Positions 58,036-64,000 of a DNA stretch of 64,000 nt are shown in pieces. The first letter of the stretch is position 1, and every line of letters begins with the position of its first letter. Source of the stretch: Kiritimatiellia bacterium (GTDB taxonomy: Bacteria > Verrucomicrobiota > Kiritimatiellia > WLWN01). The notes under the pieces are model-generated. The model worked only from the letters and a program-made list of their open reading frames with translations, was not told where the DNA came from and ran no database searches. Location of the stretch: contig WLWN01000001.1 of the NCBI GenBank assembly GCA_012103575.1, forward strand, positions 1,379,792 through 1,443,791, written 5' to 3'. A program made the translations under genes and the position numbers.

Positions 58036-58198
58036 CCTGGATCCGTCAGTTAAACGTGGGATTTCTGTGCGAATGCTTTGGAGGCAAAAGGTTGCAAAAA
58101 AACGCAGGCGCACCCGCTGGGTGCGTCGAGGCTTTTTTGTAATTCCTTTTGGCCCAAATGGTTCGTGCAGAAAACCGCGTTTAACTGACGGATCCAGG
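58036..58198 (+). mobile_element. 163-bp palindromic MITE, copy 6, 5' of the uracil-DNA glycosylase gene
   Basis: TTAAT duplicated at both ends. Inserted exactly at the end of the hydrolase gene and 24 bp before the likely start of the glycosylase. The frame LDPSVKRGISVRMLWRQKVA...RLTDGSR is open through the whole element and continues into the glycosylase frame, so an N-terminally extended protein could be read from 58028. Confidence 0.94.
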
Positions 58199-58222
58199 TT
58201 AATGGTTATTTGGGGGCTGTAT

Positions 58223-58900
58223 ATGCATTTCAAAAATATTTCCGATCTTAATTCTCGTATTACTTCATGCCGCCAGTGTCCTCGTTTGGTTGAATGGCGA
58301 GAATCTATTGCTCAGACTAAACGAAAAGCTTTTGCAGAAGAAATGTATTGGGGGCGTCCCCTCCCCGGATTTGGCGATCCTCATGCCAAACTGGTGATTA
58401 TTGGACTAGCACCCGCAGCGCATGGCGCCAATCGTACAGGCAGAATGTTTACAGGTGATCGTTCGGGAGAATGGCTTTATCGTGCTTTACATAAAGCAGG
58501 CTTTGGCAATCAGCCTCATGCGAGGTCAAAGAACGATGGTCTAAAACTTACAAACGCATATATCACGACCATTGTCCGATGCGCTCCCCCTGCAAATAAA
58601 CCCACTCCGGAGGAAAGAGATATCTGTATGGAATATATGATCCAGGAACTACGTTTACTAAAAAGAGCAAAGATCCTTCTTTTACTAGGCTCCTTTGTGT
58701 GGGACGGAACCTTACAAGTACTATCAAAAATAGGTCATTCCGTCCGCCCAAAACCCACATTTTCACACGGAGCTCAATCACAAGTAGGCCCCTATACTTT
58801 AGTAGGGAGCTACCATCCGAGTCAGCAAAATACCTTTACAGGCAGGTTAACAAAACCGATGTTTGACGCGGTATTTTCCCAAACCAAAAGGTTGATCTAA
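58223..58900 (+). CDS. Uracil-DNA glycosylase, family 5-like (UDGb)
   Basis: About 225 residues from ATG 58223 (MHFKNISDLNSRITSCRQCP) with a GGGGGC-like ribosome-binding site. The fold shows SCRQCPRLVEWRESIAQTKR, EEMYWGRPLPGFGDPHAKLV, IIGLAPAAHGANRTGRMFTG (motif 1) and DRSGEWLYRALHKAGFG. Then NAYITTIVRCAPPANKPTPE with Fe-S-type cysteines, and VGSYHPSQQNTFTGRLT (motif 2, H-P-S) follow. The GLAPAAHGANRTGR signature places it in family 5/UDGb, which removes uracil and some other bases. The upstream MITE could extend the N-terminus by about 64 codons in the same frame. Confidence 0.88.
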   Translation: MHFKNISDLNSRITSCRQCPRLVEWRESIAQTKRKAFAEEMYWGRPLPGFGDPHAKLVIIGLAPAAHGANRTGRMFTGDRSGEWLYRALHKAGFGNQPHARSKNDGLKLTNAYITTIVRCAPPANKPTPEERDICMEYMIQELRLLKRAKILLLLGSFVWDGTLQVLSKIGHSVRPKPTFSHGAQSQVGPYTLVGSYHPSQQNTFTGRLTKPMFDAVFSQTKRLI

Positions 58901-58943
58901 GCACCCATCAAGCACAATAAAAAATGTCTCGATTACCGAAAAA

Positions 58944-59260
58944 CTAACCGTCCGCCATATCCAAGACCTTCATTCGGGAATAAAGGCGTCCCCGTGTACT
59001 GCCTAATATTCTCTCGGCCTGACTTTTGTTCCCTCCACATTGTTGCAATACACACTTTATTTTTTTTGACCCGCGATCTGATATCAATTTTCTCCACATT
59101 TTTACCAACTGCTTCGATGGCATTCCGCAGGATGTTCGATCAAACAATTCGTAACAGGAAAGGAGACACGCATATTTTTTTATCGGAACGTAAAGAGGAT
59201 CCTAGCTCCACATGTTTCTGCTTTGTGATCAGTAAAGACGTTGTACGATTTAGGTAATAA
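58944..59260 (-). pseudogene. Fragment of an NtrC-like response regulator (Fis-type HTH end)
   Basis: The frame ending at 58944 reads IKCVLQQCGGNKSQAERILG and STRGRLYSRMKVLDM, the Fis-like helix-turn-helix at the C-terminus of sigma-54 activators. Upstream on the same strand another frame gives SNILRNAIEAVGKNVEKIDI and RSDKKICVSPFLLRIV, which may be decayed central-domain sequence. No AAA+ motifs (GAFTGA or Walker A) are visible, so only the end of the gene survives. Confidence 0.55.
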
Positions 59261-59436
59261 AGGGATCGAGACAAACCTCTATTGGGGTTACTTCATCCAA
59301 CCCTTATCTTGACTGAACTTCAGTGTTGGAACCGCTAAGTATTCAACATTCTGAGTAAAGAGCAGAAAAGACAAAGAACCATAAACTTGCCAAAGTGTTG
59401 AATGTTTAAACCCCATTCCCAAGCCGGAGTTTCATC
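59261..59436. other. Stretch without a supported gene
   Basis: No open frame with gene character. A minor inverted word occurs near 59300, but nothing else that I can support. Confidence 0.3.
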
Positions 59437-59664
59437 TGTACACATCTTTTCTGCTGCCGATTCGAAGCACGAGAATATCATTCTCAATGATTGTAAATAC
59501 AACTCGGTAGTTTCCGATACGGAACTTCTTCATACCCGTAAACTGGCCTTTCAATCAGAGCATTTGTTAGCTTCTCTGGGCAAATCTTTCTCGATTCTAT
59601 TGAGCAGCTGCTTAGTTTTTTGCTTGCCGAGTCGTTTAAGGTTTCTGCCAACCGAGTTTTTGTA
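59437..59664 (-). pseudogene. RelE/ParE-type toxin, frameshifted
   Basis: The N-terminal frame reads VTYKNSVGRNLKRLGKQKTK and LLNRIEKDLPREANKC. After a shift near 59570 the family C-terminus follows in another frame: KGQFTGMKKFRIGNYRVVFT and IIENDILVLRIGSRKDVY, the RelE-type core with its basic residues. A ribbon-helix-helix-like antitoxin is encoded just upstream on the same strand. It is probably inactive as it stands. Confidence 0.7.
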
Positions 59665-59746
59665 AGTGACTTTATAGGCCAGAAGACCTCAACTCTTTGC
59701 CATCTATAACCTTATCCGAGGGGTCACGCAACCGGTCCAAGGCTAC

Positions 59747-59884
59747 CTACAGGTCCACTCGTTCATCAAGATAGGCTTCAATCGCTTTCTGAATAAGGTA
59801 TGATTTAGGTCGTTCTGAGTCCTTCGCAACACCATCAAGTTTGTGGGCTAGCTTATCAGGTAATCTAATTGATACTGTAGTCAT
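59747..59884 (-). pseudogene. Ribbon-helix-helix antitoxin, truncated by an in-frame TAG
   Basis: From ATG 59884: MTTVSIRLPDKLAHKLDGVA and KDSERPKSYLIQKAIEAYLD, a clear RHH fold. After DERVDL the frame has a TAG at 59749-59747, then continues VALDRLRDPSDKVIDGKELR. Its position upstream of the RelE-type toxin fits a type II pair. The likely original codon is CAG (Gln). Confidence 0.75.
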
Positions 59885-60040
59885 TTGTCATCTCCTGTAT
59901 TATTTTGTGATACAATGTAACGCTGAGAGCCAATAGTGTCAATAGTCCAAAACTTGAAAAATCGTTCACAGCTGACCTCTTTTCCCCGGCCCGGTTATCT
60001 ACTCACAAATGTGATAATACCCCACAGCTTCTTGAACCAG

Positions 60041-60092
60041 GGATTAGCCGCCGACCGCTTCGTAGTCGGAACTAATCCTTATTTTGTTAGCC
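60041..60092 (-). repeat. GGATTAG..CTAATCC hairpin, copy 1 (3' of the EthD gene)
   Basis: GGATTAGCCGCCGACCGCTT then CGTAGTCGGAACTAATCCTT and ATTTTGTTAGCC. A stem GATTAG-x-CCGAC / GTCGG-x-CTAATC with a GCTTCGTA-type loop. It follows the EthD stop on the EthD strand. A closely related hairpin follows the Doc gene at 63703-63763, in the opposite direction relative to the window but also directly after its gene. Confidence 0.7.
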
Positions 60093-60094
60093 AC

Positions 60095-60457
60095 TTAAAG
60101 CTCATGCTCCCTAACTATGAATGCCGAGGATTTCGAGTGATCGATGAAGGTCCCTTCATCCTCTAACAGTGCGGCGCTTAGTTCTAGCCCTTCAGGCGAA
60201 CTCATTGCCTCCATTAAACCTTGCTCTGACTCGAACCAAATCTCTGCCACACCATCATATTCAGTCCGCATGCCCCTCGACTCTCTTAACCCTTCATTTA
60301 AGGGGGTGTCAACTGTATGGGATTGAATATACTTTTTTGCTCTCAAAGTACTCGCATTCTTCATGAAGAAAGGAGCATGTTTATTCAGCCAATAGTCCTG
60401 AAACTGTTCACGGGTCATGTATGGGTGATGAGTGCAGCACATAACGAATTTTATCAT
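60095..60457 (-). CDS. EthD-domain (dimeric alpha/beta-barrel) protein
   Basis: 120 residues. MIKFVMCCTHHPYMTREQFQ and DYWLNKHAPFFMKNASTLRA are the EthD start, followed by VAEIWFESEQGLMEAMSSPE. Family members act as small oxygenases, lyases or partners in degradation of ring compounds; no specific substrate can be named. A 16-bp perfect palindrome, TATACAGATCTGTATA, lies 49 bp upstream of the start (60506-60521), consistent with repressor control. Confidence 0.8.
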   Translation of the reverse strand: MIKFVMCCTHHPYMTREQFQDYWLNKHAPFFMKNASTLRAKKYIQSHTVDTPLNEGLRESRGMRTEYDGVAEIWFESEQGLMEAMSSPEGLELSAALLEDEGTFIDHSKSSAFIVREHEL

Positions 60458-60505
60458 AGTGATTGTCTCCTTTTTTATTGTTTAAATTTGCTCGGAACAA
60501 GTTAG

Positions 60506-60521
60506 TATACAGATCTGTATA
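60506..60521 (-). promoter_or_regulatory. Palindromic operator-like site upstream of the EthD gene
   Basis: TATACAGATCTGTATA is a perfect 16-bp palindrome located 49 bp before the EthD start. TetR- or GntR-type dimeric regulators bind such sites. No regulator gene is adjacent in the window, so the assignment is a guess from position only. Confidence 0.4.
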
Positions 60522-60671
60522 TCCTGCCAAAGGGAAGGATGTACGGTATTTTTAGTTTTAGGTTTTTAGTGTTTCATTGATCGGTATCTTTCCTTGTTTG
60601 CCCGTATATCATTCCTTTCAGCAGAATTCAACTTAATCTTATCGAACCGATCCCCAGAAAGTTACAGGAGG

Positions 60672-61153
60672 CCTTGGAAGGGAAGAGGTCACAGAAAAGG
60701 GGTTGCCCCCAATCCCCCCAATGGGTTAGTAATTCGTTTATGTTTTGTGAACCTCTTCGGGGATGGCGTCAAGTTAAAGTAACGGATCGGAGAACGAAAA
60801 AGGACTGGGCCGTTGCGATGAAAGAACTGGCAGAAAATCATTATCCTCAGGCGGATAAGATCATCGTGATAATGGATAATTTAAACACGCATAAAAAGTC
60901 ATCGATGTATGAAACATTTGAGCCAGAGAAAGCGAAGAGACTTCTGGGTCGGTTGGAGTTTCATTACACACCAAAGCATAGGAGTTGGTTAAATATGGCG
61001 GAAATAGAGTTTGGCATTTTATCGCAACAATGCTTAGATCGACGGATACCAGATCAGCCAATTTTGAAAACAGAGGTTCGTTCGTGGAATGAAGATAGGA
61101 ATAATCAAATGGGTAAAGTGGACTGGCAGTTTAGAATTAAGGATACCGAATAA
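60672..61153 (+). pseudogene. IS630-type transposase fragment (C-terminal half), distinct lineage
   Basis: The open frame has no family N-terminus and starts abruptly before CEPLRGWRQVKVTDRRTKKD. The DDE second Asp is in KIIVIMDNLNTHKKSSMYET, and the third acidic position is in HYTPKHRSWLNMAEIEFGIL. It ends WQFRIKDTE. It differs from the IS630 copies at 3542, 18979 and 31061. The 5' half is missing. Confidence 0.75.
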
Positions 61154-61401
61154 AACTAAAGAGATTATACCCGTCATTATTAAATTGACGAAGTACTAGA
61201 CACAGAATGCGACAATCTATCATCTTGCATGTCCCTCATATGATCGCATAATAGATAGTAGCATCCAATGAACATTGTTATTCTTCTCTTGGTTCTTCAT
61301 ATTTGGGATTCGTCATTTACGGAAAACACGAAAATACAAATTAAGGGTGGGATGCGTGAGAAATATAAACTCACACGCAATGTACTGGCCGATTTTAAAA
61401 A
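61154..61401. other. Stretch without a supported gene
   Basis: The spacer between the transposase fragment and the carbonic anhydrase-like gene. A short plus-strand frame from 61275 is not convincing. Confidence 0.3.
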
Positions 61402-61806
61402 ATGAAATTTTGTACTGCAATAACTTGTATGGATGGAAGAATTCAGATTCCAGCTATTGATTATCTGCAAGAGTTTTTTAAAGCAGACTATGTAGACATT
61501 ATTTCAGAAGCAGGTCCAAATGCGATTTTAGCAAATAAAACAGACCCTAATTTGCTCCAATCAATATACAATAGAGTAGACATTTCTGTAGGTCAACATC
61601 ACTCCGTTGGGATCGCCTTAATTGGACATCATGACTGTGCAGGAAACCCATCATCTGACTCTAAGCAACAACAACAAATCGTGAATGGTGTAAAATGCAT
61701 ACAGCAAGCATATGCGGGTTCCCAAGTCATAGGGCTTTGGGTTGATAAGACATGGACTCCTAACTGTTTAACTCATGTATCAGCCAAACAACAAAGGAAA
61801 AAGTGA
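61402..61806 (+). CDS. Small beta-carbonic-anhydrase-like protein
   Basis: 134 residues. MKFCTAITCMDGRIQIPAID has the CxDxR-type zinc-site Cys. ADYVDIISEAGPNAIL is the EAGP segment, and GIALIGHHDCAGNPSSD gives the HxxC second half of the zinc site. These are the beta-CA landmarks in a short form. It would interconvert CO2 and bicarbonate, or use a similar substrate. Isolated gene, with no partner nearby; small beta-CAs like this often occur in accessory regions. Confidence 0.75.
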   Translation: MKFCTAITCMDGRIQIPAIDYLQEFFKADYVDIISEAGPNAILANKTDPNLLQSIYNRVDISVGQHHSVGIALIGHHDCAGNPSSDSKQQQQIVNGVKCIQQAYAGSQVIGLWVDKTWTPNCLTHVSAKQQRKK

Positions 61807-61825
61807 AAACCCGATATCCGTGTTT

Positions 61826-62012
61826 TTAAGGATTATCAGAGCTAACAACTGAGTCGTCCAATAAAGATAACCAATCCATATATTCTGAACAATGTTGTTT
61901 CCCTTCCTCTTGGCTAGAAAGGTTGCTGTTCCCTACAAGATAAATTCTCTTTTTAGCATCCTCCCGGGTGCGCTTCTCTTCTGGGCTATTGATGATAGAA
62001 ACGAAGGTCTCG
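61826..62012 (-). other. Possible small coding remnant, unrecognised
   Basis: A minus-strand frame reads ETFVSIINSPEEKRTREDAK and KRIYLVGNSNLSSQEEGKQH, then YMDWLSLLDDSVVSSDNP, and ends TAA at 61826. No start codon or upstream continuation is found. The composition is protein-like, but I know no matching family. The rest of 61807-62203 shows nothing else. Confidence 0.3.
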
Positions 62013-62203
62013 ATAGGCTAAGATCCGCCTGATTTTTCAACAGTCAAGACCGGCGAATCAAGAGAGAAGGGCCTCCAATCCCTCTCTGACCCCAATCCCT
62101 TCAGTTTGCCTTGTCGCTTGTTTTTAAGAAATTATGACTTCAAAACAAAAAGCCCTGCAATTCAATCCTGAACGACGTATATCCTTTCGGCTACAGTATA
62201 AAT

Positions 62204-62508
62204 AATGATTGAGATTCGCAAAACAGCAACCTTTCCCAAGTTGATTGACGATCTGCGTGACATACGTGCACGTGCCCGCATCCAAGCGAGGATCGAACGA
62301 CTTGCAAGTCGGGCATGCGGGAGATGCCAAGCCGGTGGGAGCAGGGGTTTGAAAGTTGCGGATTGACCATGGCCCTGGATACCGAGTCTACTTCAAAAAA
62401 CGAGGCTGAGCTGTGATAATACTACTGGCCGGGGGTGATAAACGGACCCAAAATCAGGACATTAAAACAGCATTGAGCCTCGCGCGCAGCCTAACAGGAG
62501 AAAAACGA
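62204..62508 (+). pseudogene. HigB-like (addiction-module killer) toxin, degraded
   Basis: ATG 62204 gives MIEIRKTATFPKLIDDLRDI and RARARIQARIERLAS, the N-terminus of the HigB/RelE-like killer family. A frameshift near 62307 then moves to a frame with a TGA, then LRIDHGPGYRVYFKKRG, another TGA and then AVIILLAGGDKRTQNQDIKT, ending LTGEKR just before the antitoxin gene. Both TGA codons could come from CGA or TCA by single transitions. It is a clear relic upstream of its antitoxin. Confidence 0.75.
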
Positions 62509-62918
62509 TGAGCAAGACAAAAACGACTCGATACGATATAGTAGAACATCTCCGGACGCCCGAAGAAATCGCAGCCTATCTGGAAGCAAGTTTTGAAGAG
62601 TCAAAAGGAGATGCATCATTTGTCGCCAAAGCACTCGGTGATATTGCCCAAGCCAAAGGCATGACACAAGTGCCAGCCTATTCACGAGAAAGTCTGCACA
62701 AGGCCCTCTCGGGTGAACATACGCCTGGATTCGATACGATCCTCAAAGTAGTCCAGGTACTCGGAATCGAACTGCATGCAGCCCCTTATGCACACCTGAA
62801 CAGAGAGGCCAACAAAACCTCCTTGAAAGACTTTTTTTTTCTGTCACATCAATACAAAAATCCAAGGACCCCTTTCCTTTTTTTCTATCTTTGGAAAATC
62901 TTGTTATTCAACCGGTAA
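62508..62918 (+). CDS. HigA-like addiction-module antidote protein, altered C-terminus
   Basis: 136 residues. MSKTKTTRYDIVEHLRTPEE, then IAAYLEASFEESKGDASFVA and KALGDIAQAKGMTQV. The helix-turn-helix region then has a small deletion (VPAYSRESLHKALSGEHTPG instead of a longer family linker), followed by FDTILKVVQVLGIELHAAP, where the family normally ends. Here about 40 further residues of unrelated sequence follow, suggesting loss of the original stop. It starts by overlapping the HigB end (GATGAGC), as toxin-antitoxin pairs do. Confidence 0.7.
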   Translation: MSKTKTTRYDIVEHLRTPEEIAAYLEASFEESKGDASFVAKALGDIAQAKGMTQVPAYSRESLHKALSGEHTPGFDTILKVVQVLGIELHAAPYAHLNREANKTSLKDFFFLSHQYKNPRTPFLFFYLWKILLFNR

Positions 62919-63009
62919 GGTCTAGACATAATCAATAAATTTACATCACTTGCTTGGGGAACCTGCCGGGATCTCTCCTTTTTTAGATCCCGTTGTGAAT
63001 GCGGAGCTG

Positions 63010-63067
63010 ACCAACTTTTCTCTGGCTCTCCACAAGCAAGCTTGTTGCGAGCCAGAGAAAAGTTGGT
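63010..63067 (+). repeat. 19-bp perfect inverted repeat (hairpin)
   Basis: ACCAACTTTTCTCTGGCTC at 63010-63028 pairs exactly with GAGCCAGAGAAAAGTTGGT at 63049-63067, with an inner palindromic CAAGCAAGCTTG stretch. It lies in the spacer between the HigA-like and the antitoxin/Doc genes, which otherwise contains no supported gene (62919-63136). Confidence 0.8.
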
Positions 63068-63136
63068 CCAGTGACTTATTATGTTGAGATTAACTGAGAT
63101 GTACCTTATCATGCTAAAGATCAATGGAAGCTTATA

Positions 63137-63334
63137 ATGACCTCAATCACAGTTAAACTTGAAGATAATAAAGCTGCCATGTTGCGGGAAAAAGCTGAGC
63201 GTTATGGTCTTGCACCTTCTCAGTTTGTCTCTGCATCCATAGATGACTTGATTTCTCAGCCCGATACAGATTTTGATGAGGCCGCTAGGCGTGTGCTCGA
63301 AAAGAATTTCGAATTATATAAACGGTTGGCATAA
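63137..63334 (+). CDS. Antitoxin of a Doc-type module
   Basis: 65 residues. MTSITVKLEDNKAAMLREKA and ERYGLAPSQFVSASIDDLIS suggest an RHH-like DNA-binding start. Then DFDEAARRVLEKNFELYKRL is the helical, toxin-binding tail. It overlaps the Doc gene at its stop (TAATG), typical of type II pairs. Confidence 0.75.
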   Translation: MTSITVKLEDNKAAMLREKAERYGLAPSQFVSASIDDLISQPDTDFDEAARRVLEKNFELYKRLA

Positions 63335-63714
63335 TGCGGTACCTCTCTCTGTCCGAAGTTCTTGACCTGCATGATAAAATCATTAGCTCATCAGGTGGAA
63401 CGCCAGGTGTTCGCGATCTCGATGCCTTGGAATCAGCCCTCTCTCAAGCTCATGCAGTATTTGATGGAAAAGACCTTCATCCAGACATTATTTCAAAAGC
63501 ATCCGCATTATGTTTCTCCCTCATAATGAATCATCTATTTATCGATGGGAATAAACGGATCGGGCATGCAGCCATGGAGATATTTCTCATACTTAACGGC
63601 CATGAATTAAAAGCATCAACCGACGAACAAGAAGAAACCATCCTCACCATGGCTGCTGGAAATCTTGATAGATCTCAGTTTACTAACTGGCTCAAATCTC
63701 AAATAACAAAATAA
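63334..63714 (+). CDS. doc: Doc-type (Fic-fold) toxin
   Basis: 126 residues. MRYLSLSEVLDLHDKIISSS, GVRDLDALESALSQAHAVFD and the catalytic motif in MNHLFIDGNKRIGHAAMEIF (HxFxDGNKR). Doc phosphorylates EF-Tu and so stops translation. Stop codon overlaps the stem of the 63703 hairpin. Confidence 0.88.
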   Translation: MRYLSLSEVLDLHDKIISSSGGTPGVRDLDALESALSQAHAVFDGKDLHPDIISKASALCFSLIMNHLFIDGNKRIGHAAMEIFLILNGHELKASTDEQEETILTMAAGNLDRSQFTNWLKSQITK

Positions 63715-63763
63715 GGATTAGCTCCAACCGCTTCGCAGTCGGAGCTAATCCTTATTTTGTTAT
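63703..63763 (+). repeat. GGATTAG..CTAATCC hairpin, copy 2 (3' of the Doc gene)
   Basis: ATAACAAAATAAGGATTAGC...GCTAATCCTTATTTTGTTAT forms a perfect 23-bp stem around CAACCGCTTCGCAGT. Related to the hairpin at 60041-60092. It starts in the last codons of doc and ends in T-rich sequence, so it can terminate transcription. The shared, gene-following position also resembles cassette recombination sites, but integron core boxes are not clear. Confidence 0.75.
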
Positions 63764-64000
63764 AGTGGTGAAAGAGAAGGGACTTGGTTATGCAACGAAA
63801 TTCAATCGTCTCTTCATCGAACACATGCAGAAGATGGCCGAGAGGAGGAGACAACCATGCTCATCATTGACGCCCAAAGCGGGAAAAATACCGATCCTGC
63901 TGAGAAGAAAGGGTACGATGGAGGCAAAAAAATGTCGGAGATCAAACGACATCTGGCCGCTGATAGTTGGGGGCGTCCCCATCAACTCCACGTTACAACC
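63764..64000 (+). pseudogene. IS5-type transposase fragment, runs off right edge
   Basis: A plus frame from about 63857 reads MLIIDAQSGKNTDPAEKKGY, DGGKKMSEIKRHLAADSWGR and PHQLHVTT to the edge. The block IDAQSxKNTD...KGYDGGKKxxxIKRH is typical of IS5-family DDE transposases. The preceding sequence is out of frame. The true extent is outside the window. Confidence 0.7.

Noticed and set aside
62508..63714. Abortive-infection or other complete defence island
   Set aside because: Only common toxin-antitoxin modules are visible; there is no restriction, CBASS, retron or nuclease-helicase gene set in the window.

Overview
The window looks like a piece of a Gram-negative bacterial chromosome. LpxA, lipoprotein signal peptidase LspA and TatA are present, and the GC content is moderate. 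Several features suggest the PVC group (Verrucomicrobiota, Kiritimatiellota or Lentisphaerota): long right-handed beta-helix surface proteins with calcium-binding TSP3-like repeats, a surface protein carrying an SFHTHTP motif, a bacterial topoisomerase VI pair, and a lysine-rich DksA/TraR-type protein. The placement is an inference from gene content only. The most striking property is damage. Many genes are split by insertion sequences, by a 163-bp palindromic element, by single-base frameshifts or by in-frame stops.

Layout. Positions 1-7979 (minus strand) hold a surface-protein cluster: a Big/TSP3 protein running off the left edge, a PepSY protein, a decayed SFHTHTP surface protein and a beta-helix gene broken by an IS1380-type and an IS630-type element. 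Positions 8092-18165 are mostly housekeeping: a CPA2 antiporter, MtaB, a nuclease-like protein, two glycosyltransferases, a BON protein, TatA, a HhH-GPD glycosylase, and a threonine synthase-like/MoaD-like operon behind a SAM-I riboswitch with its own terminator. Positions 18236-21824 are an IS30/IS630 scar. Positions 22408-29038 hold an AsmA-like protein, a truncated beta-helix gene, a full-length IS1380-type element and decayed genes including archaemetzincin. Positions 29020-43344 are a core minus-strand block: comEC (broken by IS630), thiD, ribD, ftsY, nusB, ribH, ribBA behind an FMN riboswitch, lpxA, radC, hflX, miaA, lspA and a DksA-like gene. Positions 43792-47322 hold broken topoisomerase VI A and B genes with a GxxExxY mobile unit between them. 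Positions 48124-58900 hold tRNA-Leu(UAA), PIN toxins, a beta-helix protein, a methyltransferase, UDP-sugar dehydrogenase, SppA, hydrolases and a family-5-type uracil-DNA glycosylase. Positions 58944-64000 are an accessory zone of toxin-antitoxin pairs, a small carbonic anhydrase-like protein, an EthD protein and transposase remnants.

The main repeat is a 163-bp near-palindrome present six times, plus one solo end. Its termini match those of the IS1380-type element in the window, and most copies have 5-bp target duplications, so it is probably a MITE moved by that transposase. A 163-bp element plus a 5-bp duplication adds exactly 56 codons, and one frame on each strand is open through all 54 internal codons, as in protein-inserting palindromic elements. 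One copy interrupts topoisomerase VI A, one interrupts a four-helix-bundle gene, and one forms an open upstream extension of the uracil-DNA glycosylase.

Caution: many frameshifts fall in homopolymers, and five in-frame TAG codons can be explained by a C-to-T change at CCWGG sites. Both patterns fit genuine decay, but both also fit uncorrected long-read sequencing errors. The transposon insertions, with duplications and reconstructable genes, are solid either way.
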